Positions 8,706 to 17,543 of a stretch of DNA of 64,000 nt are shown one piece after another. The stretch is from JBBQFC01 sp038321615. GTDB lineage: Bacteria; Bacteroidota; Bacteroidia; Flavobacteriales_D; Cryomorphaceae. Location: contig JBBQFC010000004.1 of assembly GCA_038321615.1 (NCBI GenBank), positions 1 through 64,000 on the forward strand, written 5' to 3'. Under the pieces are notes generated by a model, which made no database searches, was not told the DNA's origin, and was given only the letters and a program-made list of their open reading frames with translations. The number at the start of each line of letters is the position of its first letter. Within the stretch, counting starts at the first letter, position 1. The position numbers and the translations under genes are program-made.

Positions 8706-9482
8706 TCATTTCGCCAATAAGACGTCAATCGGCCGTATTTTCTGCAATCCAGCGCGCGCCGCAGGTTGTACAATAATGTACTCAGTTCCTATGGCTATGA
8801 TAATACCCGTATGAGCAATTGGAACTTTTAGATTGCCTTCAACTACATTTCCGGGTTGCAAATTATGCGATGGTAATGAATCATTTTGGCCTGTGAGAAA
8901 AATGTCACGCTCTTTCGCTTCCAGATACTGCGGTTCTTTCCCATCGGCAAAGAGAAGTACATAGGTAATGTTTTGATCAAAAGCCCAAATTTCTACCACC
9001 TTTCCCGGCCTGAACTTCATATTCTTTGCTAAAAGGTTCACGGTTTGGTTTCGTGAAAAAGGAAAGCGACCGGAGTCAATAAGCGAATCGGCAGGAAGCG
9101 ACTGCATATCACCAAATATAATTTGATTGCCATCGCCCTGATTCGCATTGGAATAGTCCACTATATCGGCGGTAATGGTGCAGGTATTTCGCATGAATAC
9201 GAGTAAATTTAACAAACGAAAATCAACGCTAACATTCGCATACGCTTGCCCCTTTTTTAAGGGAAATGAGCTGTACAAATTTCGCTTTGCCCGCAGCACA
9301 ATAGCTCTTTGACTCAGCCCTCCAATTCCAAATACATACGAAGCTCTGGCTTGACCTACCGCTACGCCAATCATTTCAAAATTATTGTCGCCAAGCGAAG
9401 CGTTGCCCGTCATCATACCCGAATGGATAGCACAGGAAGCGAATAATATGGGTAACAAGAGAAGCAGAATAGACTTTTTCAT
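8706..9482 (-). CDS. Predicted lipoprotein, DUF6567-like
   Basis: A 258-residue protein with a lipoprotein signal: a short basic start, a hydrophobic stretch, and the lipobox L-F-A-S-C with the lipidated cysteine at residue 17. The mature N-terminus (H-S-G-M-M-T-G-N-A) followed by G-V-A-V-G-Q-A-R-A-S-Y-V-F-G-I-G-G resembles a family of Bacteroidota lipoproteins I recall as DUF6567, where a small TRL-like segment precedes a beta-rich part; this assignment is from memory. It is probably anchored in the outer membrane facing the periplasm or cell surface. The gene stands alone, with 223 bases before the next minus-strand gene. No function is known. Confidence 0.7.
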   Translation of the reverse strand: MKKSILLLLLPILFASCAIHSGMMTGNASLGDNNFEMIGVAVGQARASYVFGIGGLSQRAIVLRAKRNLYSSFPLKKGQAYANVSVDFRLLNLLVFMRNTCTITADIVDYSNANQGDGNQIIFGDMQSLPADSLIDSGRFPFSRNQTVNLLAKNMKFRPGKVVEIWAFDQNITYVLLFADGKEPQYLEAKERDIFLTGQNDSLPSHNLQPGNVVEGNLKVPIAHTGIIIAIGTEYIIVQPAARAGLQKIRPIDVLLAK

Positions 9483-9611
9483 GGTTGCTTATCTTCGATT
9501 TAGACGGGCATAAATATCAAAATTTATTCCGAGTCTGGACAAAAATAAGAATGAAATGCGCTTGCCAACAGAACGAAAGCAAAACATGAGTTTCCAATTT
9601 ACATTCGGAAT

Positions 9612-10073
9612 TCAGCTACCGAACAGCTCCTTCATTCGCACTTTCCGGTATTCGAATATGCCTTCGATCTGCTTCCTCGCAAATAGCGAATGTGCGACGG
9701 AGCCAAGCAACCCAAAAGGCATACGGTAATACAGCACATCGCGTGCAAGCGTTTGATTGCCCCGTGCTTCAAACTCGTGTATGTGATGCCAGGCTCCAAA
9801 TGGCCCCGTGATTTGATCGTCGACGAAGCGTTCCATCGGTCGCACTTCGGTGATTTCCGTAACCCAACTAAGCGGAATACCCGCCACAGGACTCACTTTG
9901 TAAATAAGATACATACCCGGATAAACCCGCTCTGCGTCAGGCGGAAATACGTGTCGGAAATTCATTTCCGTCGGCGTAATTTTTGCCAAATTCAGGGGAT
10001 TAGTAAAAAAATCCCAGGCTTCTGCGAGCGGAATGGGAAGAAGTATCTCATCTTTTATTCGGTGCCAAGACAT
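9612..10073 (-). CDS. SRPBCC-family ligand-binding protein
   Basis: A 153-residue cytoplasmic protein with the START/SRPBCC fold pattern: an N-terminal strand (I-L-L-P-I-P), the helix L-A-E-A-W-D-F-F-T-N-P-x-N-L, and central strands ending in a long C-terminal amphipathic helix. The F-F-T-N-P-x-N-L-A-K-I-T-P start is very common among Bacteroidota members, which have been linked to cyclase/dehydrase or cell-division-inhibitor annotations without biochemical proof. The hydrophobic pocket could bind a lipid or other apolar ligand. It stands alone, with a divergent HIRAN gene upstream. Confidence 0.82.
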   Translation of the reverse strand: MSWHRIKDEILLPIPLAEAWDFFTNPLNLAKITPTEMNFRHVFPPDAERVYPGMYLIYKVSPVAGIPLSWVTEITEVRPMERFVDDQITGPFGAWHHIHEFEARGNQTLARDVLYYRMPFGLLGSVAHSLFARKQIEGIFEYRKVRMKELFGS

Positions 10074-10187
10074 GGTTATGATAAGTTAAAGCCGATCAAA
10101 AAGTTTAAGTAAGAGGCGATTGATAAGTTCGAAAATAAAACTTTCACAACGTAAATACCTTACGATGTGGGTTCAGAATTTTGATTT

Positions 10188-10622
10188 ATGAAAATCATAC
10201 ACCGCAGCACTGTTTTGCAATTTCTGACCACCTTAAGAACCTTCCCCTTTTTGAGTCGATTGGTGGACACGCAGTTTGGCCCCGAAGGTACAGATCAAAA
10301 AGGGTCAATTAGACTCTACCGCGGAAGTGTGCAAGGCCTGGCATATTACGAGTACCAACTCATACACCCCTTGATGTGCAAAAAGGACAAACTCACGCTG
10401 AAGCGCGATCCAGCTAATATGTATGACATGTACGCCATAGAAGTATGGCATGGAAGCTTCAAAATCGGTTACTTGCCGCGATGCGAGAATAAAGTTCTGG
10501 CGCACCTTATGGATGCTGGAAAACAGCTAATCACAGAAATTCAGCGCGTAGATAAGGATTCGCGAAATACTCGGGACGGGGTACTCGTAGAGGTGCGGGG
10601 CGATTTGGATTATTTGGTTTGA
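10188..10622 (+). CDS. Stand-alone HIRAN-domain protein
   Basis: A 144-residue protein whose second half fits the HIRAN domain: L-x(2)-G-x-x-L-x-L-x-R-D-P-x-N-x-Y-D-x-x-A-I-x-V, then a strand I-G-Y-L-P-R, then a helix. HIRAN domains in eukaryotic helicases bind 3' single-stranded DNA ends, and bacteria often encode free-standing versions, so a role in DNA-damage or fork sensing is inferred. Here the key stretch is L-K-R-D-P-A-N-M-Y-D-M-Y-A-I-E-V-W followed by I-G-Y-L-P-R-C-E-N. The N-terminal 50 residues are unmatched. It is monocistronic between divergent and convergent neighbours. Confidence 0.82.
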   Translation: MKIIHRSTVLQFLTTLRTFPFLSRLVDTQFGPEGTDQKGSIRLYRGSVQGLAYYEYQLIHPLMCKKDKLTLKRDPANMYDMYAIEVWHGSFKIGYLPRCENKVLAHLMDAGKQLITEIQRVDKDSRNTRDGVLVEVRGDLDYLV

Positions 10623-10666
10623 GAACCCCAACCAAGAAGAGCGAAATTATCCTGATCGGCTATAAT

Positions 10667-11350
10667 TTAAGCGAACGCTTCCCATAATTGCCGATATCTG
10701 GTAGGAAGATCTCTCTCTTCCCAAGTTTCTCCAGAGATTTCATCGGGATTCATTTTCCCCGCATACATAGGGATTAAATTGCCCGCCTTACGGAAATATA
10801 AGTCTCCAATAATGGAACTTATGGTTACGCCGTTCAAACTGTTTACTTCCTTACCAATAATTAAATCAGGATTATGGCAGGCATTGCGGAAAAAGATTTC
10901 TCCGCGAAGGATAAAAATATTGATTAGGACTTCGATAGCATCGGGAGCTGTCGATTTAAATATGATAGCAGAAGCTGCCGATATATCGTGGCTAAAATTA
11001 TCGGCAACCAAAGAATGATATAAGTTATCGAGTTGAATCAATTCGTTTGGCGTAAGCCGGGAGAAGATATCTCGTAATATTCCTAACTGAAAGGAATAGC
11101 CCTTTTTTGCCCGTTGCGTCGCTTCGTCAATAAGGCTCCAAAATTTCGCCTCGGGAAAGTTTTCAAACTCTGTTCGCTCTTCGCGCGTTTCAAGAATCCG
11201 CTGAAGTTCGTCTTTTCTAACCCTATCGTTATAGGCATCAATCTCCGATTTCTGCTCGCGATTCCGCATATGTCGGTAAACTTGAATCCCGATAATGATT
11301 ATTGCAAATACAGCTAAACCATAGGGGAAATCTAAAAATAGAATAAACAT
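10667..11350 (-). CDS. Membrane-anchored DUF4240-like protein
   Basis: A 227-residue protein with one N-terminal membrane segment (about residues 4-24) followed by a charged linker and a soluble domain. The stretch F-W-S-L-I-D-E-A at about residues 69-76, then a pattern of L-x-x-L-x-P-N-E-L-x-x-L-x-x-x-Y, and later R-x-x-x-x-N-P-D at the expected spacing, resembles DUF4240. That domain is known mostly from uncharacterised Gram-positive and Bacteroidota proteins, and the match here is judged by eye. The soluble part should face the cytoplasm. It lies 57 bases upstream of dapA on the same strand but has no obvious link to lysine synthesis. Confidence 0.65.
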   Translation of the reverse strand: MFILFLDFPYGLAVFAIIIIGIQVYRHMRNREQKSEIDAYNDRVRKDELQRILETREERTEFENFPEAKFWSLIDEATQRAKKGYSFQLGILRDIFSRLTPNELIQLDNLYHSLVADNFSHDISAASAIIFKSTAPDAIEVLINIFILRGEIFFRNACHNPDLIIGKEVNSLNGVTISSIIGDLYFRKAGNLIPMYAGKMNPDEISGETWEERDLPTRYRQLWEAFA

Positions 11351-11407
11351 AACCTGTCAAATAATTAATGGTAGAAGCGAATCAATGAAATGTTCCCACC
11401 TTGTAGT

Positions 11408-12292
11408 TTAACGGGAACTCAATGTTTCCACTTCCGCTTTAATAATCCTACTCAATACGTCGCTAACAGGATAAAGCGGCAACCGCATATCATTGCCACA
11501 AATACCCATATACTTCAGCACTTCTTTCACCCCACCGGGATTCCCTTCTGCAAAAATAAGCTGCATCATGGGTAAAAGAGAAAAGTGCTTATCGCGGGCA
11601 ATTTTGAAGTCGCGGGCAAGGGCCGACCGCACCGCATCGCCAAAGAGCTTGGGATAGGCATTGCCGATAACTGATATAATGCCATGTCCGCCGCATACCA
11701 TGTGCGGGAGCGCTAGTGCATCGTCGCCGGAGAGCAATAAAAACGATTCGGGTAAGATGCGCGAAAGCTCCATGACCTGCTCCATATTGCCGGCTGCTTC
11801 TTTAATTCCGAGCACCTTATCGGCTGCTTGAGCGATGCGCTTCACCGTGGCTGGAAGCACATTGCTGGCTGTTCGCCCGGGTACATTGTACAATATAATC
11901 GGTAAGTTCGACGCTTCACTAAGCGCCATATAATGGCGATAAATACCTTCCTGAGTGGGCTTGTTATAGGCCGGACTCGCCGATAAAAAAGCGGTAACAC
12001 CGGCGCGATCGAAGCGGGCCATCTCCTCGCATACGTTGGCCGTGTTGTTGCCACCGATACCAAACACTATGGGTAATTTTTCGGCATTGTAATCGATCAC
12101 GGCATCGAGCACGGCCATCTGCTCCGTCGGATTTAAAGTTGCTACTTCGCCTGTAGTACCCATTACCACTAAAAAATCGGCACCTGTGTGCAAATGTTTT
12201 ACCAACCTTTGGAGAGCTGGGTAATCGATTTTTCCTTCGGTGTCGAATGGCGTCACCATTGCTACTCCGAGTCCTTTAAGCGCGCGCGTCAT
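11408..12292 (-). CDS. dapA: 4-hydroxy-tetrahydrodipicolinate synthase
   Basis: A 294-residue cytoplasmic aldolase condensing pyruvate with aspartate semialdehyde, the first committed step to diaminopimelate and lysine. All expected motifs are present: G-T-T-G-E (45-49), the Y-N-V-P-G-R-T stretch with Tyr135, and the Schiff-base lysine in G-I-K-E-A (Lys164). Length is normal for the family. It overlaps the preceding DUF6913-like gene by 17 bases and is the last gene of a minus-strand run with ligA, an outer-membrane-like protein and prmC. Diaminopimelate supply and replication/translation housekeeping are often co-located this way in Bacteroidota. Confidence 0.97.
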   Translation of the reverse strand: MTRALKGLGVAMVTPFDTEGKIDYPALQRLVKHLHTGADFLVVMGTTGEVATLNPTEQMAVLDAVIDYNAEKLPIVFGIGGNNTANVCEEMARFDRAGVTAFLSASPAYNKPTQEGIYRHYMALSEASNLPIILYNVPGRTASNVLPATVKRIAQAADKVLGIKEAAGNMEQVMELSRILPESFLLLSGDDALALPHMVCGGHGIISVIGNAYPKLFGDAVRSALARDFKIARDKHFSLLPMMQLIFAEGNPGGVKEVLKYMGICGNDMRLPLYPVSDVLSRIIKAEVETLSSR

Positions 12293-12842
12293 GGGTATTG
12301 ATTCGTTTTAAATAGTGATTAAGTTGAGAAATATAGGCATCAAAGGTATCGCGTTCGTCGGTCTTAAACATCAGATCGTAGAGTTCTTCCCGCTCAGTAT
12401 GGTAGTGACCCACTTTAAATGTGGCTTTGCTCCGCGCCATGCAGAATTGCAGTGGCAAGGCAGGTTGCCGTTCTAAATCGATGAGAATATCGTAGGGCTT
12501 ATCGACAAATAATTTGAAGGCATCGCCCGATGGCTCTTGCCGCCATGTAGTTTCTCCTTTGGTAAAATAGTCGTACTTGAGCTTGTGTACTTGCCAATGC
12601 GGCACTGCTTTTTTATCGTCGATATATGCAAAAGCCATCACTTCGCGTATGCCGTGCTCCGATTTAAGGTATTCGACATATTGCTTCACGAGTATGAAAA
12701 AACTCTCGCCCTTTTCTTGGTAAAGGAGTGCCACACTTTTGGCTGAGCCAAAATTACTGACGCGAGCTTTTCGCGCCGCTTGCACTTCACTTCTCAATTG
12801 GCGCAGGCCGAAAAACCGACCAATGTCTGCTATAAATTTCAT
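12276..12842 (-). CDS. DUF6913-like conserved protein between ligA and dapA
   Basis: A 188-residue soluble protein without signal peptide. The N-terminus (F-G-x-R-x-x-R-x-E-V) and the later F-I-D-K-P-Y-D-I-L-I-D-L-like segment, here F-V-D-K-P-Y-D-I-L-I-D-L, match a short Bacteroidota family that I recall as DUF6913 and that is typically encoded next to dapA. Its role is unknown. It starts 4 bases inside the end of ligA (overlap) and overlaps dapA by 17 bases, so the three are translationally coupled. Confidence 0.8.
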   Translation of the reverse strand: MKFIADIGRFFGLRQLRSEVQAARKARVSNFGSAKSVALLYQEKGESFFILVKQYVEYLKSEHGIREVMAFAYIDDKKAVPHWQVHKLKYDYFTKGETTWRQEPSGDAFKLFVDKPYDILIDLERQPALPLQFCMARSKATFKVGHYHTEREELYDLMFKTDERDTFDAYISQLNHYLKRINTHDARA

Positions 12843-14863
12843 GTTGACTCGCTTTTCAGCATTTCCAAAAACTCATTTTCCGAAAGGATGGTTATTCCAA
12901 ATTTTTCGGCTTTTTCTCGCTTGCTGGGGCCCATGCCTTCGCCTGCTACTACAAAGTTCGCATTTCCTGACACCGCACTCAAAACTTTTCCGCCATTTTG
13001 CTCGATCAGTACTTTTAATTCATCGCGTGAGAGGGTCGCAAATACGCCCGAAATAACGAATGATTTACCCGCTAAGGCTGTTCCAACCGGCTGAGCCGCT
13101 TCCTCGACGGCAAATTGCAATCCGGCAGCCCGAAGGTCGGAAACAATAGCGCGATTGGCCGAATCGGCGAAATAAGCCAAAATAGATTGGGCAATGCGCT
13201 CACCGATTTCATCTACAGCGATCAATTCTTCCAAAGTGGCCGACGCCAATGAATCGACAGCACGGAAATGACGCGCCAATTTTTTAGCTACCGTTTCACC
13301 CACGAAGCGAATACCCAGTGCAAAAAGGACACGTTCAAAAGCCACCGATTTGGAAGCTTCTAAACCCGATAGCAAGTTATTAGCCGATTTTTCGGCCATG
13401 CGATCCATACGCAGCAGGGCGGCCTTATCGAGTTGATAAAGGTTGGCCATGTTTATAACCATCCCGGCATCGACCATTTGCTCCACCGTTTCGCTTCCAA
13501 GTCCATCGATATTCATCGCCTTTCGGGAAATAAAATGGGTGATTCGACCTTTGATCTGGGGCGGACAACCAGCGGCATTCGGGCAATAGTGCTGGGCTTC
13601 GTCGTCATTGCGAACAAGTTGCGAACCACACTCCGGGCATTGGGTGGCATAGCGCAGGGGCTTGGAGCTAACTGGCCGTAATGCTTCGTCAAATCCAACC
13701 ACTTTAGGAATAATCTCCCCGCCTTTCTCGACAAAAACGGTATCTCCTTCCCGGAGATCGAGCTTTTCGATTTGATCGGCGTTGTGCAACGACGCTCTTT
13801 TCACCGTGGTACCGGCTAAGGCGACGGGTGTCAAATTGGCTACCGGAGTAATCGCGCCGGTGCGCCCCACCTGGTAGGTCACTTTTTCGAGTAACGTAGC
13901 TACGCGCTCGGCTTTGAATTTATAAGATGTTGCCCATCGCGGCGATTTGGCAGTGAAGCCCAACTCTTCCTGAGCTGCGTATTCATTGACTTTTATTACC
14001 ACGCCATCTATTTCGAAAGGCAGATCGTGGCGGTGATGATCCCAATAGCTTATAAAAGATTCAATTCCAGTCATATCGCTGCAAAGCTCGATTTGACGCT
14101 TGGTAGTGGCAGGAACCTTGAAACCCCACGCACGGGCGGCTTCCATATTGCCCAGATGGGAATCGGCGGGAAGCTCATCGCCATACAAGCCGTAGAGAAA
14201 ACAGTCGAGCTTGCGTTCCGCAACTACAGCTGAATCTTGCAATTTCAAGGTACCCGAAGCGGTATTTCTCGGGTTCATATATAACTCTTCGCCCTGCTCC
14301 CTTCGCCTGGCGTTGAGTGCTTCAAAGGCTGCTAAGGGCAAAAATATCTCGCCTCTGATTTCAAAATCTTCGGGGAAATCGCCTTGCAGTAACAGCGGGA
14401 TCGATGCAATGGTTTTTACATTTTTAGTCACGTCTTCTCCCACTTCTCCATCGCCACGAGTTACGGCTTTGTAGAGTTTACCTTGCTGATAGCGTATGCC
14501 GATAGCCACACCGTCGTACTTGAGTTCACAAACAAAGTGAAAAATTCCATCGACGATCTTTTTGATCCGCGCTTCCCACTCACGCAATTCGTCCATGCTG
14601 TACGTATTGCCGAGCGAAAGCATAGGAAACCGGTGCTTCACCTTTTCAAAACGCTCGGTGATGTCGCCACCTACCCGCTGTGTTGGAGAACTGAGATCGG
14701 CTAATTCGGGAAAATCCGCTTCTAACTGCTGTAATTCCCTGAGCTGCATATCAAAATCGAAATTGCTTATAACTGGTGCGTTGAGTACGTAATAGGCATG
14801 ATTATGGGCATGCAAAGCAAGGCGCAATTCGGCAGCGCGATCGGCTGTGATTTTAGAATTCAT
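12839..14863 (-). CDS. ligA: NAD-dependent DNA ligase LigA
   Basis: A 674-residue enzyme sealing nicks during replication and repair, using NAD. Domains in order: the Ia and adenylation domains with active-site Lys115 in C-E-L-K-Y-D-G, an OB fold, a zinc finger (C-P-E-C then C-x(5)-C spacing near residues 405-430), helix-hairpin-helix repeats (G-I-R-F-V-G-E and neighbours) and a C-terminal BRCT domain (about 590-674). The ATG at 14863 is preferred over 14890 because it gives the usual N-terminus (T-A-D-R-A-A-E-L-R) and a shorter, 11-base overlap with the upstream gene. Length and motifs are normal. Confidence 0.97.
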   Translation of the reverse strand: MNSKITADRAAELRLALHAHNHAYYVLNAPVISNFDFDMQLRELQQLEADFPELADLSSPTQRVGGDITERFEKVKHRFPMLSLGNTYSMDELREWEARIKKIVDGIFHFVCELKYDGVAIGIRYQQGKLYKAVTRGDGEVGEDVTKNVKTIASIPLLLQGDFPEDFEIRGEIFLPLAAFEALNARRREQGEELYMNPRNTASGTLKLQDSAVVAERKLDCFLYGLYGDELPADSHLGNMEAARAWGFKVPATTKRQIELCSDMTGIESFISYWDHHRHDLPFEIDGVVIKVNEYAAQEELGFTAKSPRWATSYKFKAERVATLLEKVTYQVGRTGAITPVANLTPVALAGTTVKRASLHNADQIEKLDLREGDTVFVEKGGEIIPKVVGFDEALRPVSSKPLRYATQCPECGSQLVRNDDEAQHYCPNAAGCPPQIKGRITHFISRKAMNIDGLGSETVEQMVDAGMVINMANLYQLDKAALLRMDRMAEKSANNLLSGLEASKSVAFERVLFALGIRFVGETVAKKLARHFRAVDSLASATLEELIAVDEIGERIAQSILAYFADSANRAIVSDLRAAGLQFAVEEAAQPVGTALAGKSFVISGVFATLSRDELKVLIEQNGGKVLSAVSGNANFVVAGEGMGPSKREKAEKFGITILSENEFLEMLKSEST

Positions 14864-15530
14864 ACTTGACGGTTTCGTCGAAAAATCCACGTGCGAGTTT
14901 AGTTATTTTCAGTTGAAGATTTACCACGGCAATGGGGCTGCTAAAGTTGCGGCGCAGATCGCTCCCACCTGCAAACACGAAGCGATAGCCCGTGCCTGCG
15001 CCTATTCCAAGCCAGTAGAATATGTTGTAATTGCCGTAAGCAGCAAGCTCAACAGCCGAAAACTCCACGGGATCGAGTTCGATACGGTCGTTGGGGTTTT
15101 GCGGATTTTGGTAAAAAATTTTCACCGATCCACCCCCGACATGTGCGTTAGCCCCCGTTTCCCATTTCCGGTTGAAAAACAGCACCCGTTCGTAATAGAG
15201 CGTATTATACCTGAACTCGTATTCCACCTGTTCGGCTGGGATATCGAAATCAAAATTCCGATCAAACACACGGGTATTCAAAAAGTAAAAACCGGCTCCC
15301 AATCGATGAACCCGGCGGTATTCCACACCGGCTTGTAGCCCCATTACGGCCACCCATTCCTTTTGAAAAAGGGTGCGCCGGGCATCTATGCCAATATCGG
15401 GCTTGATTTTCAGTTGGTACGGTTTCAACCTGCAAGGCCCGCCGATGAGCATTACGTAGGTTTCAGATTCTTGAGCTTCTAGAGTGAGCAGCGCTGCGAA
15501 AGCCGCGGCGGCGAAGAGCCACTTTAACAT
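14853..15530 (-). CDS. Outer-membrane beta-barrel-like protein
   Basis: A 225-residue protein with a signal peptide (LFAAAAFAALLTLEAQ, cleavage near residue 20). The mature part alternates polar and aromatic residues (Y-x-F-x-Y, F-x-F-D patterns) and ends in Y-E-F, consistent with a small transmembrane beta-barrel or outer-membrane-associated protein. The family is not identified. It sits inside the prmC-ligA-dapA run with overlaps on both sides (7 bases with prmC, 11 with ligA), so it should be co-expressed with them. Confidence 0.72.
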   Translation of the reverse strand: MLKWLFAAAAFAALLTLEAQESETYVMLIGGPCRLKPYQLKIKPDIGIDARRTLFQKEWVAVMGLQAGVEYRRVHRLGAGFYFLNTRVFDRNFDFDIPAEQVEYEFRYNTLYYERVLFFNRKWETGANAHVGGGSVKIFYQNPQNPNDRIELDPVEFSAVELAAYGNYNIFYWLGIGAGTGYRFVFAGGSDLRRNFSSPIAVVNLQLKITKLARGFFDETVKYEF

Positions 15531-16402
15531 CGGCGAGCTTTTACCATGCGATCGCGGCCGTTCATATCCTTTCGCGATTCGATTTTTTCAAAACCACGAT
15601 CTGAAAGTATTTGAGACACTCCAGCAGCAAGCGCTTCATTTATTTCAAAATAGCAACTACCATTTGGCCGAAGCATTTCCTTGGCCAAATCGACTATGGC
15701 GCGGTAAAAAATCAAGGGATCTTCGTCAGCGACAAAAAGAGCGATATGGGGTTCGTAATCAGTGACGTGGGTAGCCATACTCGAGGACTCACTGCGGCGG
15801 ACATAGGGGGGATTGCTCACCAGAATATCCACTAATTTTTTACGGTCAGCTGGAAAATCGAGCACATCGCATTCGAAAAAATCAACGTCCGACCCATGTA
15901 TTTTCGAGTTTTCAACCGCTACGTTCAGCGCATCACGGCTAAGATCGCAAGCTGAAACCTTCCAAAAAGGGCGCTGATTTTTTAGCGCTAAGGCAATGCA
16001 GCCTGAGCCTGTACAAAGATCGATCACATCGGACGGTTCATTTGTTGAATCGCTTAAAACCCACGCCACCAATTCTTCTGTTTCGGGTCGCGGAATCAAG
16101 ACTGATGGATTGACAGAGAGCCTTAATCCGAAGAAATCGGCATGCCCGATAGCATATTGGTAAGGCATTCCTGATTTGAGCTTTACGAGCACTTGGATTA
16201 GTATATCGCACTCGGGCGCTTCAATCTGCGGGCAATTGCCCTTCAGAATGTCGAGTTTGGAAATCCCTGCTATATCTTCAATAGCTTGATAGGCCATGTG
16301 TTGGGCTTCCCTTTCGGGAAAAACGCGACCGATTTCCTGAGTTAAAAAATCGCGCCAGGAAGCTGCTTCGCAGGGATTATCGGGAGTGTGAATGAGTTTC
16401 AT
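15524..16402 (-). CDS. prmC: Release factor glutamine N5-methyltransferase
   Basis: A 292-residue SAM-dependent methyltransferase modifying the GGQ glutamine of peptide release factors, which improves translation termination. The N-terminal helical domain contains I-P-R-P-E-T-E-E-L-V (103-112), the hallmark of PrmC/HemK. The SAM site D-L-C-T-G-S-G-C-I-A (128-137) and the substrate-binding N-P-P-Y (197-200) are intact. First gene of the minus-strand run that continues through the outer-membrane-like gene, ligA, the DUF6913-like gene and dapA. Confidence 0.96.
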   Translation of the reverse strand: MKLIHTPDNPCEAASWRDFLTQEIGRVFPEREAQHMAYQAIEDIAGISKLDILKGNCPQIEAPECDILIQVLVKLKSGMPYQYAIGHADFFGLRLSVNPSVLIPRPETEELVAWVLSDSTNEPSDVIDLCTGSGCIALALKNQRPFWKVSACDLSRDALNVAVENSKIHGSDVDFFECDVLDFPADRKKLVDILVSNPPYVRRSESSSMATHVTDYEPHIALFVADEDPLIFYRAIVDLAKEMLRPNGSCYFEINEALAAGVSQILSDRGFEKIESRKDMNGRDRMVKARRC

Positions 16403-16467
16403 GGCTCACAAAATTAAGGGTATCTCCGTGCAAAATGGGAAATTCGCTGGTGCTTTATGCACAGTTT

Positions 16468-16500
16468 TTTGATCAATTGGCCAATCCATGCTTTACTTTG
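16468..16500 (+). promoter_or_regulatory. Promoter of ribD
   Basis: TTTG at 16468-16471, then 21 bases, then TTACTTTG at 16493-16500, one mismatch from TAnnTTTG. The start codon follows only five bases later, so the transcript would have almost no leader. Confidence 0.5.
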
Positions 16501-16505
16501 CAGCC

Positions 16506-17543
16506 ATGCTGAATGACATTTGGATGATGCGCTGCTTGCAATTAGCGGCAAATGGTGGCGGTTTAGTCGCTCCAAATCCAATGGTCGGCGCAGTGCTGGT
16601 GCAAAATGATCGAATAATTGGCGAAGGCTACCACCATGAATTTGGCGGCGCGCACGCCGAAGTAATCGCTATCCGATCGGTACACGACGAGACTCTTTTG
16701 GCGGAAGCCACGCTCTATGTAAACTTAGAGCCTTGTAGCCACCACGGCAAAACCCCTCCCTGTGCTGATCTCATCATAGAGAAAGGCATTAAAAACGTCG
16801 TAGTGGGCCAAATGGACCCAAATCCGCTCGTATCGGGCAGGGGCATCCAACGGCTCCGCGATGCCGGAATTGATGTGACGGTTGGAATAGCCGAAGCGGA
16901 ATGCAAATTTCTAAACCGCCGTTTCAACACGTTTCATACCAAACAGCGACCCCACGTAATCTTGAAATGGGCACAATCGGCTGATGGATTTATGGACAGG
17001 CGGCGTGAGGCAGAAGGTGGTGGTGGAATACACTGGATTTCTCACCCGATGTCGAACATCCACGTCCATAAATGGCGCACCGAGGAGCAGGCCATCCTTG
17101 TAGGTTATAACACGGTGGTCAACGATAATCCGCGGCTTACACCGCGATTAGTGGCAGGAGCAGCCCCCTTGCGCATTATACTAGCCGGTAACAGGGCCTT
17201 ACCCCAAGCATGTCATTTGCTCACCGACGCACTTCCAGCATTGATTTTCCATTTTAACGAGTCGAAAAAAATCGGAGCAAAAGAGTGGGTGAAAGTCGAG
17301 CCGGCAAGCTATTTTGATCGAGTGATGCTCGAACTGCGGCATCGAGCCATAAGCAGTGTATTGGTTGAAGGGGGCCGGTTCACCTTAGACCAATTTTTCA
17401 AATCAGCGCTTTACGATGAAGTTCGCGTAATATCCGCTCCGCAAATGATGAGCGAAGGTCTCCCTGCACCCTATTTCCCGAAAGGCGAATACCTGCGCAC
17501 TTCGCTTGGCGAAGACCAACTCTACACCTGGTATCGATCATGA
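16506..17543 (+). CDS. ribD: Riboflavin biosynthesis bifunctional deaminase/reductase RibD
   Basis: A 345-residue enzyme catalysing the second and third steps of riboflavin synthesis: deamination of the pyrimidine and reduction of the ribosyl side chain with NADPH. The N-terminal cytidine-deaminase-like zinc site is intact (H-A-E at 50-52 and P-C-S-H-H-G-K-T-P-P-C at 76-86), along with the A-P-N-P-x-V-G motif. The C-terminal reductase domain keeps the K-x-A-x-S-x-D-G and V-E-G-G-R segments. The ATG at 16506 is preferred over 16488 from the family N-terminus. It overlaps the next gene in an ATGA junction. Confidence 0.96.
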   Translation: MLNDIWMMRCLQLAANGGGLVAPNPMVGAVLVQNDRIIGEGYHHEFGGAHAEVIAIRSVHDETLLAEATLYVNLEPCSHHGKTPPCADLIIEKGIKNVVVGQMDPNPLVSGRGIQRLRDAGIDVTVGIAEAECKFLNRRFNTFHTKQRPHVILKWAQSADGFMDRRREAEGGGGIHWISHPMSNIHVHKWRTEEQAILVGYNTVVNDNPRLTPRLVAGAAPLRIILAGNRALPQACHLLTDALPALIFHFNESKKIGAKEWVKVEPASYFDRVMLELRHRAISSVLVEGGRFTLDQFFKSALYDEVRVISAPQMMSEGLPAPYFPKGEYLRTSLGEDQLYTWYRS